A stretch of 64,000 nucleotides of DNA from contig NC_058137.1 in assembly GCF_011075055.1 (NCBI RefSeq), forward strand, positions 28,939,463-29,003,462. Direction: 5' to 3'. Below the pieces are notes generated by a model. The model was given only the letters and a program-made list of their open reading frames with translations, searched no databases and was not told the origin of the DNA. The stretch is from Mangifera indica. Its lineage: Eukaryota; Streptophyta; Magnoliopsida; Sapindales; Anacardiaceae. Positions 38,920 through 49,275 of the stretch are shown here, piece after piece; within the stretch, counting starts at the first letter, position 1, and every line of letters starts with the position of its first letter. The position numbers and the translations under genes are program-made.

Positions 38920-41900
38920 TTACAAGATATTTCTCGCAAAAAAAGACGGATTGAGAGCGAGCTGCGCATTCCCGACGAGTCCAGACACTTCTGGGCAGAT
39001 GCGATATCTCGTGCACAGCGTACGACATTATCCTGGATTTCTTCTACATTGACCCCTCGGCAGCTGCGACTATTTGAGAGGACGTGTTTCGGGTCCTTCC
39101 TTCGTTTACTCGAAACCAAATTCTGCGGGATATTGGTTCATGCATTTTTACTCCGACAGTTACATCCACCCTTTGCCAGAGACGAGTTTTGGTTTAGGGT
39201 TAGCGGGGTTGATGTGAGGTTTAGTCCGTTCGAGTTTGCGTTGGTGACAGGGCTTTCGTTTAGCCGCCGGACCGATGTTTCTTCATATATTCCTCGCTCC
39301 TCCGGACATAGGATCAGATCTACGTACTTTCGTGGTTGTTCGAAGGTGCAGTATCACGACATCGAGCGTGTTTTCTTGTCGAGGCCATGGGGGGATGATG
39401 ATGTTGACGCTGTCAAGCTCGCCTTGTTGAATATTCTACACATGGTTTTGTTGGGCAATGATCGACGAAAGAAGGTGTCTACGGAGTACTTACAGTTAGT
39501 TGATCATTTGGACGGGTTTAATTCTTACCCGTGGGGCGTCGCTGTATGGCAGATGACATACGATTCTATGTCACAGGCGAGTGAGAGAGTCTGTTCCGGA
39601 CGGATGCAGGAAATCCGTAAATACGACCTTTACGGATTTCCTTTCGCATTTCAGGTAAGTTTTATATTATTATTTATATATATTAATTGGCAAAAATATA
39701 AATTGCTTTATATTTACCTTGTAAATGATTATATTACAGTATTAGATATATGAGACTTTAGAGACGTTACACGATTGGATTGACCTTGTCGATCTCTATA
39801 TGTCCCCACGGATGTTGAGGTGGCGTACGCGAGACGTCCCTGTTTGGACTCATATAGGTCGTATTTTCACTGGTGATCCGGTATGTACTAGTAAATTAAT
39901 AAGTCGATTAATTCATTATATGTTACAATTATTTTGACTTATATATCTTCATCATTAGGAGGATGTCACATTCCCTCTTGAGCCATCATCGATCGAGGTG
40001 GGTTTACCGTGGTACGCTGAGATTCATGAGTACACCGGTTTACCCGATGCTGATTCTTCCTCATCTTCTTCGATTCCAACCGCGACTAGAGATGAGGCTC
40101 CTCCATCCTCGGGACCTTTAGATGTACCTGTAGAGACTCCACAGACACATGAGGAGCCTATTCAGCCTCCTGTTATGGAGCAGCCTATATGTTCCCCTGT
40201 TGTTCAGAGCCCACGGACGACAGACCATCCTGGATTGGAGGCCCACCCTAGCGTGGAGGAGCGTCCTGGAGTGGAGGACCGCACTACCCATCATGCCACA
40301 GAGCAGTGTCCCCGATTCGTATCACCCAATATTTCTACATCTGATGCTACCTTAGCGTAATGGGGTGCTACGATTTTACGTGAGATATCGAGTTTTTGCG
40401 ATGATATCTCTTCCCAGATGACCCGATTACGTGACGATGTCTCTTCTCAGATGACTTGATTAGAGGATCGTATGACTCGTTTGGAGGACATCGTCACGCG
40501 TACATATCCAGCCTCCGTCGCTCAGGTTGTAAAACCACTTATAATTTATTACTTATATAAAATGTCTACAGTGTTATAATTCTGACAACTATTATTACAT
40601 TCGCACAGGAGAGGGACGAGGATATCCCACCGACATCCCCCGTTGATACCGCAATACCATCCCGTCACCCACACGAGGTCCGTATGATGTTTGAAATTTA
40701 TATTTATTGTTAAATGTCATTATTATATTATAGTATTGTTATATATGAAATATCACTAATTAAGTTATTATTACTAATATGTTAGGGTAGTTGCCCGGAG
40801 GATGCACCGGTTAGTCCTTCTGTTGCATCGATCGAGGGTTCTCCCCGAACACCTTCCCCGGAAGTTCAGGTTAACTTTATTTTTAAATTGTCATTGATTG
40901 ATCTGTCTTTTCAATTATATTATTTATTTAATGATGTTTTGACTGTTTTTCAAGACGAGCGATTATGGTTACTTGCTGATATCCCGAGCTCGACCAAAAA
41001 AATTGTGGATATTGGTTCACAGGAGGAGGACTTCCAGGAGGACGATTTTGAGGCCATCCCTATTGAGGTATATCAATTATACTTAGTATATAAATAGTTG
41101 TATATACTGGTCATTGAGATGTTCAAAATTTGTATTCTCTAGTCTGCCGAGGGAGCACGCATGGTGGACTTGACCGTGTTCAAGATTCTCCAGCTAAACC
41201 TCCTCCCGCATATGTGGAGAAGGTAAGATAAATCGATTAATGCTAATTGTTGCGTAAAATGAATGATGAATTAATTATTTTTTTGGGATCATGCAGATGA
41301 TTCGTACAGCACGTGGCCGGATCGTCCAGAAGGGTCCGCTGGTTCGCACCGCGTATACGAATCCACTCAAAGGGAGGGCGAAACGGCAACCTACGGCCAT
41401 TCCATCCTCTGCCTCTGAGCGTGAGGAATCTTTCCTCACATGGTACACCAGCGCTGCGGCTTTCGACTCACATGATGTCTACTTCATCGGGTCAAATTCA
41501 AAGAACAGCTTCTGGAGGCTTGTTGTAGAGTTACGTTAATGGTTGACCGACGATGTGAGTTGTCTATACTATATAATTTGATAAAAAGCTACATATATTT
41601 ATTAATAACTAACACGTGAACTTGTTTATACCATTTTAGCATGTGGATTCCTTTTTGGCTTTATTACGTCGGCAGCAGGACGATCACCTGTCGACTATCT
41701 CACAGCGTTGGACGACTACCCACACATTCTTCGGAGGCCATATTGAGATGGCCTGGAAGAGTTGGAAGACCACACCGATTGGAGAGTTTGAGTTTTCGGG
41801 GCTCTTTATGAGGATGGTTAATGCATTGTACACCCCGGGATTGTTGTACAAACCATGGGGGATGGTCGATTAGGTAGAGTTTATATATATTTCTATTATA

Positions 41901-42351
41901 TTCAATTGGTTAACGACAACGAATTGTAACTAAAATGTCTCATTGTTTATAGGTTTTCATCCCTATAAACTTCGAGAACGCACATTGGGTCGTCGGAGTT
42001 ATAGATTTCCGTGAGTGGTCGATTACGGTGTATGATTCAGATGTTTCATATTCGGGGAATATAGGGACTCTGGAGCAGCGCATGCGACCGTACATGACCT
42101 TTATTCCCGCGTTATTAGAGGCGACGACTTTTTGGACAGCTTCTAGGAGGACTCCACGACGTGATCCCCTCACTTTACATCGAGCGTCGGATGTCCCTCA
42201 GCAGGGGTTGGGCTCCGGTGACTGTGACGTTTTTATGTTGCGATTTTTTGAGTGTTTGCCGTTGGCACGGAGCTACGTTTTTCCCCGAGAGTCGTCTACC
42301 TCTATGCGTCGACGATTAGCGACACAGTTGTATTTTCATTGTATCGAGTAG
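38920..42351 (+). pseudogene. DUF1985 / Ulp1-type (C48) protease transposon gene, interrupted by stops
   Basis: Exon 38920-39654 carries DUF1985 (LFERTCFGSFLRLLETKF, VHAFLLRQLHPPF, RFSPFEFALVTGLSFS). Exon 39740-39880 continues (YETLETLHDWIDLVDLYMSP) but starts with an in-frame TAG at 39743-39745. Exon from 39960 is Pro/Ser-rich and ends at a TAA near 40358; a coiled MTRLRDDVSSQMT-type stretch follows with another TGA. Small exons of similar low complexity lie at 40610-41100. 41290-41540 and 41643-41873 lead to the protease exon 41953-42351, with a His in ENAHWVVGVIDF, Asp in TVYDSD and Cys in GSGDCDVF, then LATQLYFHCIE. This is the C48 cysteine-protease order His-Asp-Cys. The family deconjugates SUMO-like modifiers; the transposon versions have unknown targets. 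The stops show decay. Confidence 0.8.
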
Positions 42352-42526
42352 CTCACGGATGTATATTTATCATTATTTCTATGTTTAGATGTATATATTT
42401 ATTGTATTTTCATATGTATATGATATACTTTATTTGTGGTTATATATGAATGTGTATCGTATTTGAGTTCATTTTTTAAATAATCTTGTCATAAAAAAAC
42501 AATAAAATCCTTATCTAAAAGTTAAA

Positions 42527-43975
42527 ATTCGAATTCTAAAAGTTGAAATACCCTAGAACGGAAACAATCAGAAAATCCTTCAGAAATCTGAAAAATACGA
42601 GTCGATATCTCGTCAAATGGTGTAATTCGAAAAAACTGAACTTAAATTTGAATTCTAAAAGTTGAAAAACCCTAGAATGACAACAATCAAAAAATCCTTC
42701 AGAAATCTGAAAAATACGGGTCGATATCTCGTAAAACGGTGGAATCCAAAAAAACAAAACTGAAATTCAAATTCTAAAAGTTGAAAAACCCTAGAATAGC
42801 AACAAACGGAAAATCCTTCGGAAATCTGAAAAATACGAGTCGATATCTCGTCAAACGATGAAATTCGAAAAAACTGAATTAAAATTCGAATTCTAAAAGT
42901 TGAAAAACCCTAGAATGGTAACAATCAAAAAATCCTTCAGAAATCTGAAAAATACGGGTCGATATCTCGTAAAACGGTGAAATCTGAAAAAACGAAACTG
43001 AAATTCAAATTCTAAAAGTTGAAAAACCCTAGCATGGCAACAAACGGAAAATCCTTCAGAAATCTGAAAAATACGAGTCGATATCTCATCAAACGGTGAA
43101 ATTCGAAAAAACTGAATTAAAATTCGAAATCTAAAAGTTGAAAAACCCTAGAATGACAACAATCGAAAATCCTTCAGAAATCTGAAAAATACGGGTCGAT
43201 ATCTCGTAAAACGGTGAAATCCAAAAAAACAAAACTGAAATTTAAATTCTAAAAGTTGAAAAACCCTAGAATGGCAACAAACGGAAAATCCTTCGGAAAT
43301 CTGAAAAATACAAGTCGATATCTCGTCAAACGGTGAAATTCGAAAAAACTGAATTAAAATTCGAATTCTAAAAGTTGAAAAACCCTAGAATGGCAACAAT
43401 CAGAAAATTCTTCAGAAATCTGAAAAATACAAGTCGATATCTCGTAAAACGGTGAAATCCGAAAAAATGGAACTGAAATTCAAATTCTAAAAGTTGAAAA
43501 ACCCTATAATGGCAACAAACAGAAAATCCTTCGAAAATCTGAAAAATACGAGTCGATATCTCGTCAAACGGTGAAATTCGAAAAAACTGAACTAAAATTC
43601 GAATTCTAAAAGTTGAAAAACCCTAAAATGGCAACAATCGAAAAATCCTTCAGAAATCTAAAAAATACGAGTCGATATCTCGTAAAACGGTGAAATCTGA
43701 AAAAACAAAACTGAAATTCGAATTCTAAAAGTTGAAAAACCCTAGAATGGCAACAAACGAAAAATCCTTCGGAAATCTGAAAAATACGAGTCGATATCTC
43801 GTAAAACGATGAAATTCGAAAAAACGGAACTGAAATTCGAATTGTAAAAGTTGAAAAACCCTAGAATGGCAACAAACGGAAAATCCTTCAGAAATCTGAA
43901 AAATACGAATCGATATATCGTAAAACGGTGAAATTCGAAAAAACGGAACTGAAATTCGAATTCTAAAAGTTGAAA
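42527..43975 (-). repeat. Right array of ~119 bp tandem repeats, inverted relative to left
   Basis: ATTCGAATTCTAAAAGTTGAA-type units recur every ~119 bp from about 42527 to 43954, roughly 12-13 units. The complement matches the left array unit (AATTCGAATTTCAGTTCCG, ATATATCGATTCGTATTTT). The last units before 43975 are closest to the left-array sequence. Confidence 0.93.
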
Positions 43976-43977
43976 AA

Positions 43978-44262
43978 TGAAAATGCCTTTACAATGTAAA
44001 ATATCCAAAAACCCCTCATATTTATCTAAAATTATTTTAACCCCCATAAGGAGTGAGGGGAGTTATATAAATGAAGGGATGGGTAATTTTGACATTTTAG
44101 AAAAAGTTTGAAATAAATAAATAAATATCAAAACGCCTTTATAATATAAAATATCCAAAAACCTCTCATATTTATCTAAAATTACATTAAAACCCCATAG
44201 TAAGTGGGAGAGTTATATGAATATGAGGAGAATGGTAGTTTTGGTATTAAAAAAAGTCATAG
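43978..44262. repeat. Two-copy ~155 bp tandem repeat outside the right array
   Basis: GCCTTTACAATGTAAAATATCC at 43985 and GCCTTTATAATATAAAATATCC at 44130 start two related units. Both continue with AAAAACCYCTCATATTTATC and a GRGAGTTATAT segment. Confidence 0.75.
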
Positions 44263-44350
44263 GTATTTTTTTTTTGAAACAGTGATTTTGGGCATTTTGG
44301 CTTGAAAATAGTGATTTTGGCTATTTTTGCTTAATGGGAGGGCATTTTGG

Positions 44351-45768
44351 CCATTTTTTATAATTTCCCTTTATTTTCTATCCATTTATTAAAGTAGTAC
44401 AATACTTTTCATAGGAAAGTTATTTTTCAATTTAAAAAAAAATCAGAAATAAATGCATATAGTAGTTTTTGTATTTTTGGTGGAAATAACACCGACTATT
44501 AAATGAAACTTCTTTCATGGCTTACAACTGGGATTATTTATTACACGGCCAACCATATGAAGAAATAAAAGGCTTAAGTATTTGATGGAAAGATGTAAAC
44601 GATGTAACGTTTTAACTTTGGTCAAATGATACCTTTTTAGTATAAAATGTTTACTTTCACAAGCTTAAATATTATTTTTAAGAGTAATATTATATGTATA
44701 TTTTTTAATATATAATTTGGGTATATAAATAATATATCATTATAATTAAATATTTTTTTATTCTTAATTTAAAATTATTTAATTACATAAAGATATATTA
44801 TATATGTACTAAACATGTGCATATATAATTTTATTGCATTTTTTTCTTTATAAAATATCTATAATATAATTTGAGTAGTATTATATATATAATAATCATA
44901 TGTTATAATATAACTAGGTAGTTTTTAATAATAAATAAAATAATATTTAATTATATAATAATATATTATTATTTGTTAATATAATTTTATTTCTATAATT
45001 AATAGCACTTTTAGAAATTATAGACCTGATGGTATAAATAAATTCAATTTGACTTGGATTATTTTATATTTTCCTGTGTTTACCTCCTTTCTAATTCTCC
45101 AAGGGCATCTTTTGAGCAACTCTTTTCTTTAATCCCTCGAGAAATATGATAGGTCAAATAAAAATGACCCTTTAATAGAGAATAAGTTATAATCTATTAT
45201 AAATGACCCTCGAGAAATATGATATGTCAAATATGATAGTCATTTAAGTCATTTCATCCATCTAAGACTATAAATTGAAGACTCTTTAATAGAGAATAAG
45301 TTAGAGATTACTAATATAAAATCTTATACTCATTTCTTCTCTAATTTCTCTCACAAGTTTATAATTCAAATTCTTGAGAGATATATTGATGCTCATTTTC
45401 TTATATTGGCATTTATAAACATCATTTTTTTCTATATTCAAACAAACTTGGGTGAAATCCTGGATAACAATTATGGTGGGTGCAATTTGGGATTATTAGC
45501 AATTTGGGGTTTTTTAATAACTTATTGAAATCCAATATTTTATTTTTTATAACTCAAACTTAACATATCAACATGAAATTGTCACTAGAAAAATAAAAAT
45601 TTTACTTAGAAAACTTGAAGCAATGGAGCAGCACTGCATTGAATCCTTAGAGAATGAGTGATGAGGTAATAAGGAAGAATGAGTGAAGAAAAATAAGAAG
45701 GGAGGTGAAAAATCCAATTGAGGGATAAAAGTTAGGGATTTGGAAGTTTTTGGGCTGTTTAAACTTTA
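44351..45768. other. Duplicated OPT/NOP2 spacer, then unassigned AT-rich DNA
   Basis: 44351-45130 matches 56930-57680 and, less closely, 4130-4870. It marks the resumption of the cluster after the transposon block. 45130-45770 has short duplicated pieces (GAGAAATATGATAKGTCAAATA near 45140 and 45212) and no gene. Confidence 0.55.
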
Positions 45769-45772
45769 AAGA

Positions 45773-46139
45773 AGTAAGGGTGGGCTGCTCAAACTTAAAA
45801 AAGAAACCAAAATAAGAATAGGCCGATAAAAGAAATAAGGGTGGATTGCTCAAAAATTAAAAATCTAAAAAATAAGAATAAAGGTAGGCCTATATAGAAA
45901 ACTAAGAATGGGTCTGCTCAAACTTCTTAAAAAAAATTTAGAATTAAGAGTGGCCTGGACCTACCCTAAAGTTCCGCCCCTAAAGTAAGGGTGGGCTGCT
46001 CAAACTTAAAAAAGAAACCAAAATAAGGATAGGCCCGATAAAAGAAATAAGGGTGGATTGCTCAAAAATTAAAAATCTAAAAAATCAGAATAGAGGTAGG
46101 CCTATATAGAAAACCAAGAATGGGTCCGCTCAAGCTTCT
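45773..46139. repeat. 211 bp tandem duplication, second unit split by a MITE
   Basis: AGTAAGGGTGGGCTGCTCAA starts units at 45773 and 45984. Unit 1 ends with TTAGAATTAAGAGTGGCCTG and ..CGCCCCTAA. Unit 2 stops at CTTCTTTAAAAAAA (46148) and resumes after the element at 46886-46942 with the same ending. Confidence 0.88.
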
Positions 46140-46148
46140 TTAAAAAAA

Positions 46149-46885
46149 TGGCCAAAGAACTCTTTCCCACCCAAGGTATGCTGTATTATCAAGTTTTCTT
46201 TTTTTAACTTTAAAAATTCTAAATACCTATTATGAGTAGTTAAAATTAACGGTAGTAAGGGTAAAATCGTTATTTTATCTATAATATTAAAAATAAACTA
46301 AAATATAATCTTTTTTTGTTTCTCTAAACTTTAAAAATTAAAAGTTTTTCCTAATCTAAGTTTTAAAAAATAACAGTTTTTTCTTAGGATTTTGTTTCTA
46401 GGTCTCCGGCTCTATTACCGATGACCTCTCCCTCCTAAAGCTTCCTCCCCCTCCGGCGGTCTCTCTCCTCCCATTTGAACGTCCTATTTACATCAGAGAA
46501 ATTGTAAAAAACAAAGAGTTTCGTCGAAGAAGATGGCATGTCTTTATCTTCCACGGCTTCTCCGACATCGATCGGATATCCAAATGAGAGGAGAGAGACT
46601 GTCAAAGGGAGAGGAAGCTTCGGAAGGGAGAGACCGCTGACAATGAAGTTGAAGATGGTATCGGAGATCTGGAAACAAAACCCTAGGGGGAAACTGTTAT
46701 TTTTTGAAACTTAGGTTAGAGGAAAATTTTAGTTTTTAAAATTTAGGGGGGCAAAAAAAATAAAATTTTAAAGAGTTAGAGTTTCGTTAATTTTAACTAC
46801 TTATAGATGGGTATTTGAGATTTTCAAAGTTAAAGGGGGGAAATGGGGAATACAACATACCTTGGGTGGGAATTGTGCTTTGGCC
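46149..46885. mobile_element. Mutator-type MITE, ~737 bp, 9 bp target duplication
   Basis: Ends are TGGCCAAAG..CCCACCCAAGGTATG and the complement ..CATACCTTGGGTGGG..CTTTGGCC. The flanks are TTAAAAAAA at 46140-46148 and 46886-46894. The arms resemble the elements at 31037 and 24080. The first 211 bp unit shows the uninterrupted target CTTCTTAAAAAAAATTTAG at about 45932. Confidence 0.83.
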
Positions 46886-46957
46886 TTAAAAAAATTTAGA
46901 ATTAATTGTGGCCTGGGCCTATCCTAAAGTTCCGCTCCTAAAGAGAATTCTTTCTTC

Positions 46958-46965
46958 TATATAAG
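46958..46965 (+). promoter_or_regulatory. TATA box of the small secreted peptide gene
   Basis: TATATAAG lies 72 bp before the ATG at 47030 and ~70 bp after the end of the MITE. The spacing allows a ~40 nt leader. Confidence 0.55.
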
Positions 46966-47029
46966 CAGAAGTCCGCAAACAGTTGAAGCATTCCTCAATA
47001 TCTTGGCTTGGAGAGAAGGCTGAACAGAA

Positions 47030-47218
47030 ATGGAGAAAATGTCCAAAGTTGCAGTGAAGGTTGTGCTTGTGATGATAATGGTGATGGTTTTGACAGCCAT
47101 GCCATCTTTTGTAGAAGGTGCTAGAGTCCTGTCTGCTTCTGCTCCTGCTCATGTGGATTTCCGGCGTTGTCGTTGTGGAAGTGCACCATTTCCGTGTTGC
47201 ATTGCTAACGACAAGTGA
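47030..47218 (+). CDS. Small secreted cysteine-containing peptide precursor, 62 aa, unknown family
   Basis: A single-exon frame of 62 codons starts at ATG 47030; a second Met follows at codon 4. Residues ~5-28 form a hydrophobic signal peptide (VKVVLVMIMVMVLTAMPSF) ending VEG-A, a plausible cleavage site. The predicted mature part is ~32 residues, ARVLSASAPAHVDF, then RRCRCGSAPFPCC and IANDK, with four Cys as CxC..CC and several basic residues. A TATA box is suitably placed upstream, and an AT-rich 3' region with AATAAT lies after the TGA at 47216-47218. I do not recognise the family. It could be a signalling or antimicrobial-type peptide, but that is inference only. It stands alone between a MITE and the OPT-C promoter remnant. 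Confidence 0.6.
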   Translation: MEKMSKVAVKVVLVMIMVMVLTAMPSFVEGARVLSASAPAHVDFRRCRCGSAPFPCCIANDK

Positions 47219-49275
47219 CTGTTGTATTTTTTTTTTTCCACCTTTATTAAGATTTTGGATCCTATGTCCAATCTTTTATCTTAATAATAAGATTCTACAT
47301 TTCTAGATTTTTATTTCTTCTTCTTCATTTTTTAAGTAAGATTCCGACAGATAAATTGTTATTTCGTATTTCTAATGATTCTTTCAGTGGAATATTACAA
47401 TCAGCGTTATGTTCAATATTTTCGTATGAGGTTTGGCCAAATCACTATTTCACACCCACGGTGTGATGCAACGACATGTCCCACCTTTTAAATTTAAAAA
47501 GCTATGTTCTCTATTTCACTGAAAGGTCGTTGTCTAAGCTCAAGCTTGGCTTTAGTATTTTGATAAACCTTGAGGCCAAAAATTTGTAGATGAGGTATTC
47601 AGAAAGGAAACATATAAATGTATATAATTATATATCTAAAATAGATACATATAATATTATTTATTATTTTGATTTATAGATAAATAAACAATTAAATCAG
47701 TAGTTAATTGTATAATAATATATCAATTTATTTATATTTGTACATGAACTTTTGAAACCGCGGATAATTGCTCAAAGTAACTTGGTTATTGTGTTGGGGA
47801 TAGTGATTTTTAGTTACTTGATAAGGCAACCTCGGTGGGAATGAGTTGAAAAATTGAGAAGATGAGCTGTTGAGTAACAATGTGTACATTTTTGAATTGA
47901 AGGTACGCCGGTTTATTTGTATCCGTTCGTAAATTTGTACAGCTTCCATGCCATATAAGGAGAGCGTTGACTGTATGAAGTTGGAAAGCTAGAATTCGAT
48001 AATATTAGCCATTTATATGTATCATTTATTAGCCATAATTAGGCCATTTTAAGAAGTGTTACAGTGTAATTTGAAAAAGAAATTTAATCTTACGAAACGG
48101 AAAAAATAATATACACAAAATCAGAATAATATCGAATCAGATTGAATTAAATCATAATCAAAATCAAATCAGAATCGGATCTAGTTAGTATCAAAATCAA
48201 AATCAGAATGTGACCGAAAGAGAAAGTAAATATTATTTAACATAACCAGCCATGTTGATCTAGATTTATTGACTTTGATTTCTTTCCTTTTCACCTCTTC
48301 CACCAAACACACTTAGCTTTTAAGTAATGAAGAAATAAATGGGCTTAATATTTTGTATGTGATATGCTCCTAGAAAAGACTTCGATCCAGCGTTCAATTT
48401 TCCTACACACAAGTATCCTTCATCATATGAAATAATTCTAAAGAAATAAAACCTTTTGTTGGGCCAAAGCCACCACCAAAATAGGATAGGTCATGCTATA
48501 GACACGATCATTCTTAATGCAATCAAATTGGCTATCATCATCATCCTAGTTACAATGAGGGTTCTCCAAGGAAACTTTCTAATAAGAAAATTAAGCTCTG
48601 GGATCATATATGGGATCCTCCTCAAACCCTAGCTCACTCAAACAAAGAATCTCCATCACTAAACTATAAAAGTTTTCAACATGGTTTCTGATGTTTGATT
48701 TCAGTAAAATCTTCTCCATTTATTTCTCTATTTTGATATGGATTCATCGTCTTGAAATAAAGAAACTTTTCATTTCTCTATTTAAATTTCTTTTCGTACA
48801 GGCCACTACCATTGACTTTTCTCCTGTACATATAAATCAAATACCAGCTTCTGTTTGGAAAAAAACATGGTAAGAAATATATATGAAGTTGGCAAGTTGC
48901 AATATTTTTTTTAACGAACTAAGACTGTCAGGCCCCAAATTTTGAAGATATCAAAGGACCCATTTTACCTAGCAATGAATTCAATTTAAAATTATATTAT
49001 TATAGAAAAATTCTTATAACAATTATTCCACACATGAACCATCAGTTTCCAATTAATATCATTTAAATCTTATAATCTGAGTTAAACGGAGAACAATTAA
49101 CAAAATTTATAAACCATACTTGAAAAGAAAAACCAAAGCAATTTGAGAGATTTGTGTCATCAAATAATGGAAAAGCAATTTAACTTTTTCATATTGTATG
49201 AGGATTTTTTTCGTTAACGTAGTTTAATTTTAGGTGGAGCATGATTTGTGCCATTAAATAACGGAAAAGTGATTT
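47219..49275. other. OPT-C promoter remnant and replacement DNA
   Basis: 47730-48055 matches the duplicated OPT promoter block. The match stops at about 48058, so the TATA region, leader and exon 1 are missing. A short leader-like piece (CCAGCCATGTTGATCTAGATT) recurs at 48246. 48120-48230 is a low-complexity AATCAAAATCAGAAT stretch. 48280-49260 has no recognised gene. Intron-1 homology returns at about 49276. Confidence 0.6.

Larger units (their letters stand above)
36336..44350 (+). mobile_element. DUF1985-Ulp1 element with inverted ~119 bp repeat arrays (KAONASHI/MULE-like, about 8 kb)
   Basis: The block has no counterpart in the other OPT copies. It comprises a left array of a ~119 bp repeat (about 36529-38700), a gene encoding DUF1985 plus a C48 Ulp1-type protease (38920-42351), and a right array (about 42527-43975) of the same repeat in the opposite orientation. 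DUF1985 and Ulp1 genes are carried by plant Mutator-like elements of the KAONASHI type and by some other transposons. The right edge, read inward, starts GGGAAATTATAAAAAATGG, a plausible MULE end; on the left GGGTAAATTGGG near 36363 is similar. No MURA transposase and no target duplication were found, so the exact ends and superfamily are uncertain. Confidence 0.65.

Noticed and set aside
36529..43975. Repeat arrays considered as CRISPR or telomeric/centromeric satellite
   Set aside because: The 119 bp units are contiguous without unique spacers, and the two arrays are inverted around a plant transposon gene in a eukaryotic context.
43742..44047. Open frames within the 119 bp arrays (also at 36529, 38038 and 42536)
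   Set aside because: They translate the tandem repeat itself; the period of about 119 bp is not a multiple of three and the peptides have no recognisable domain.
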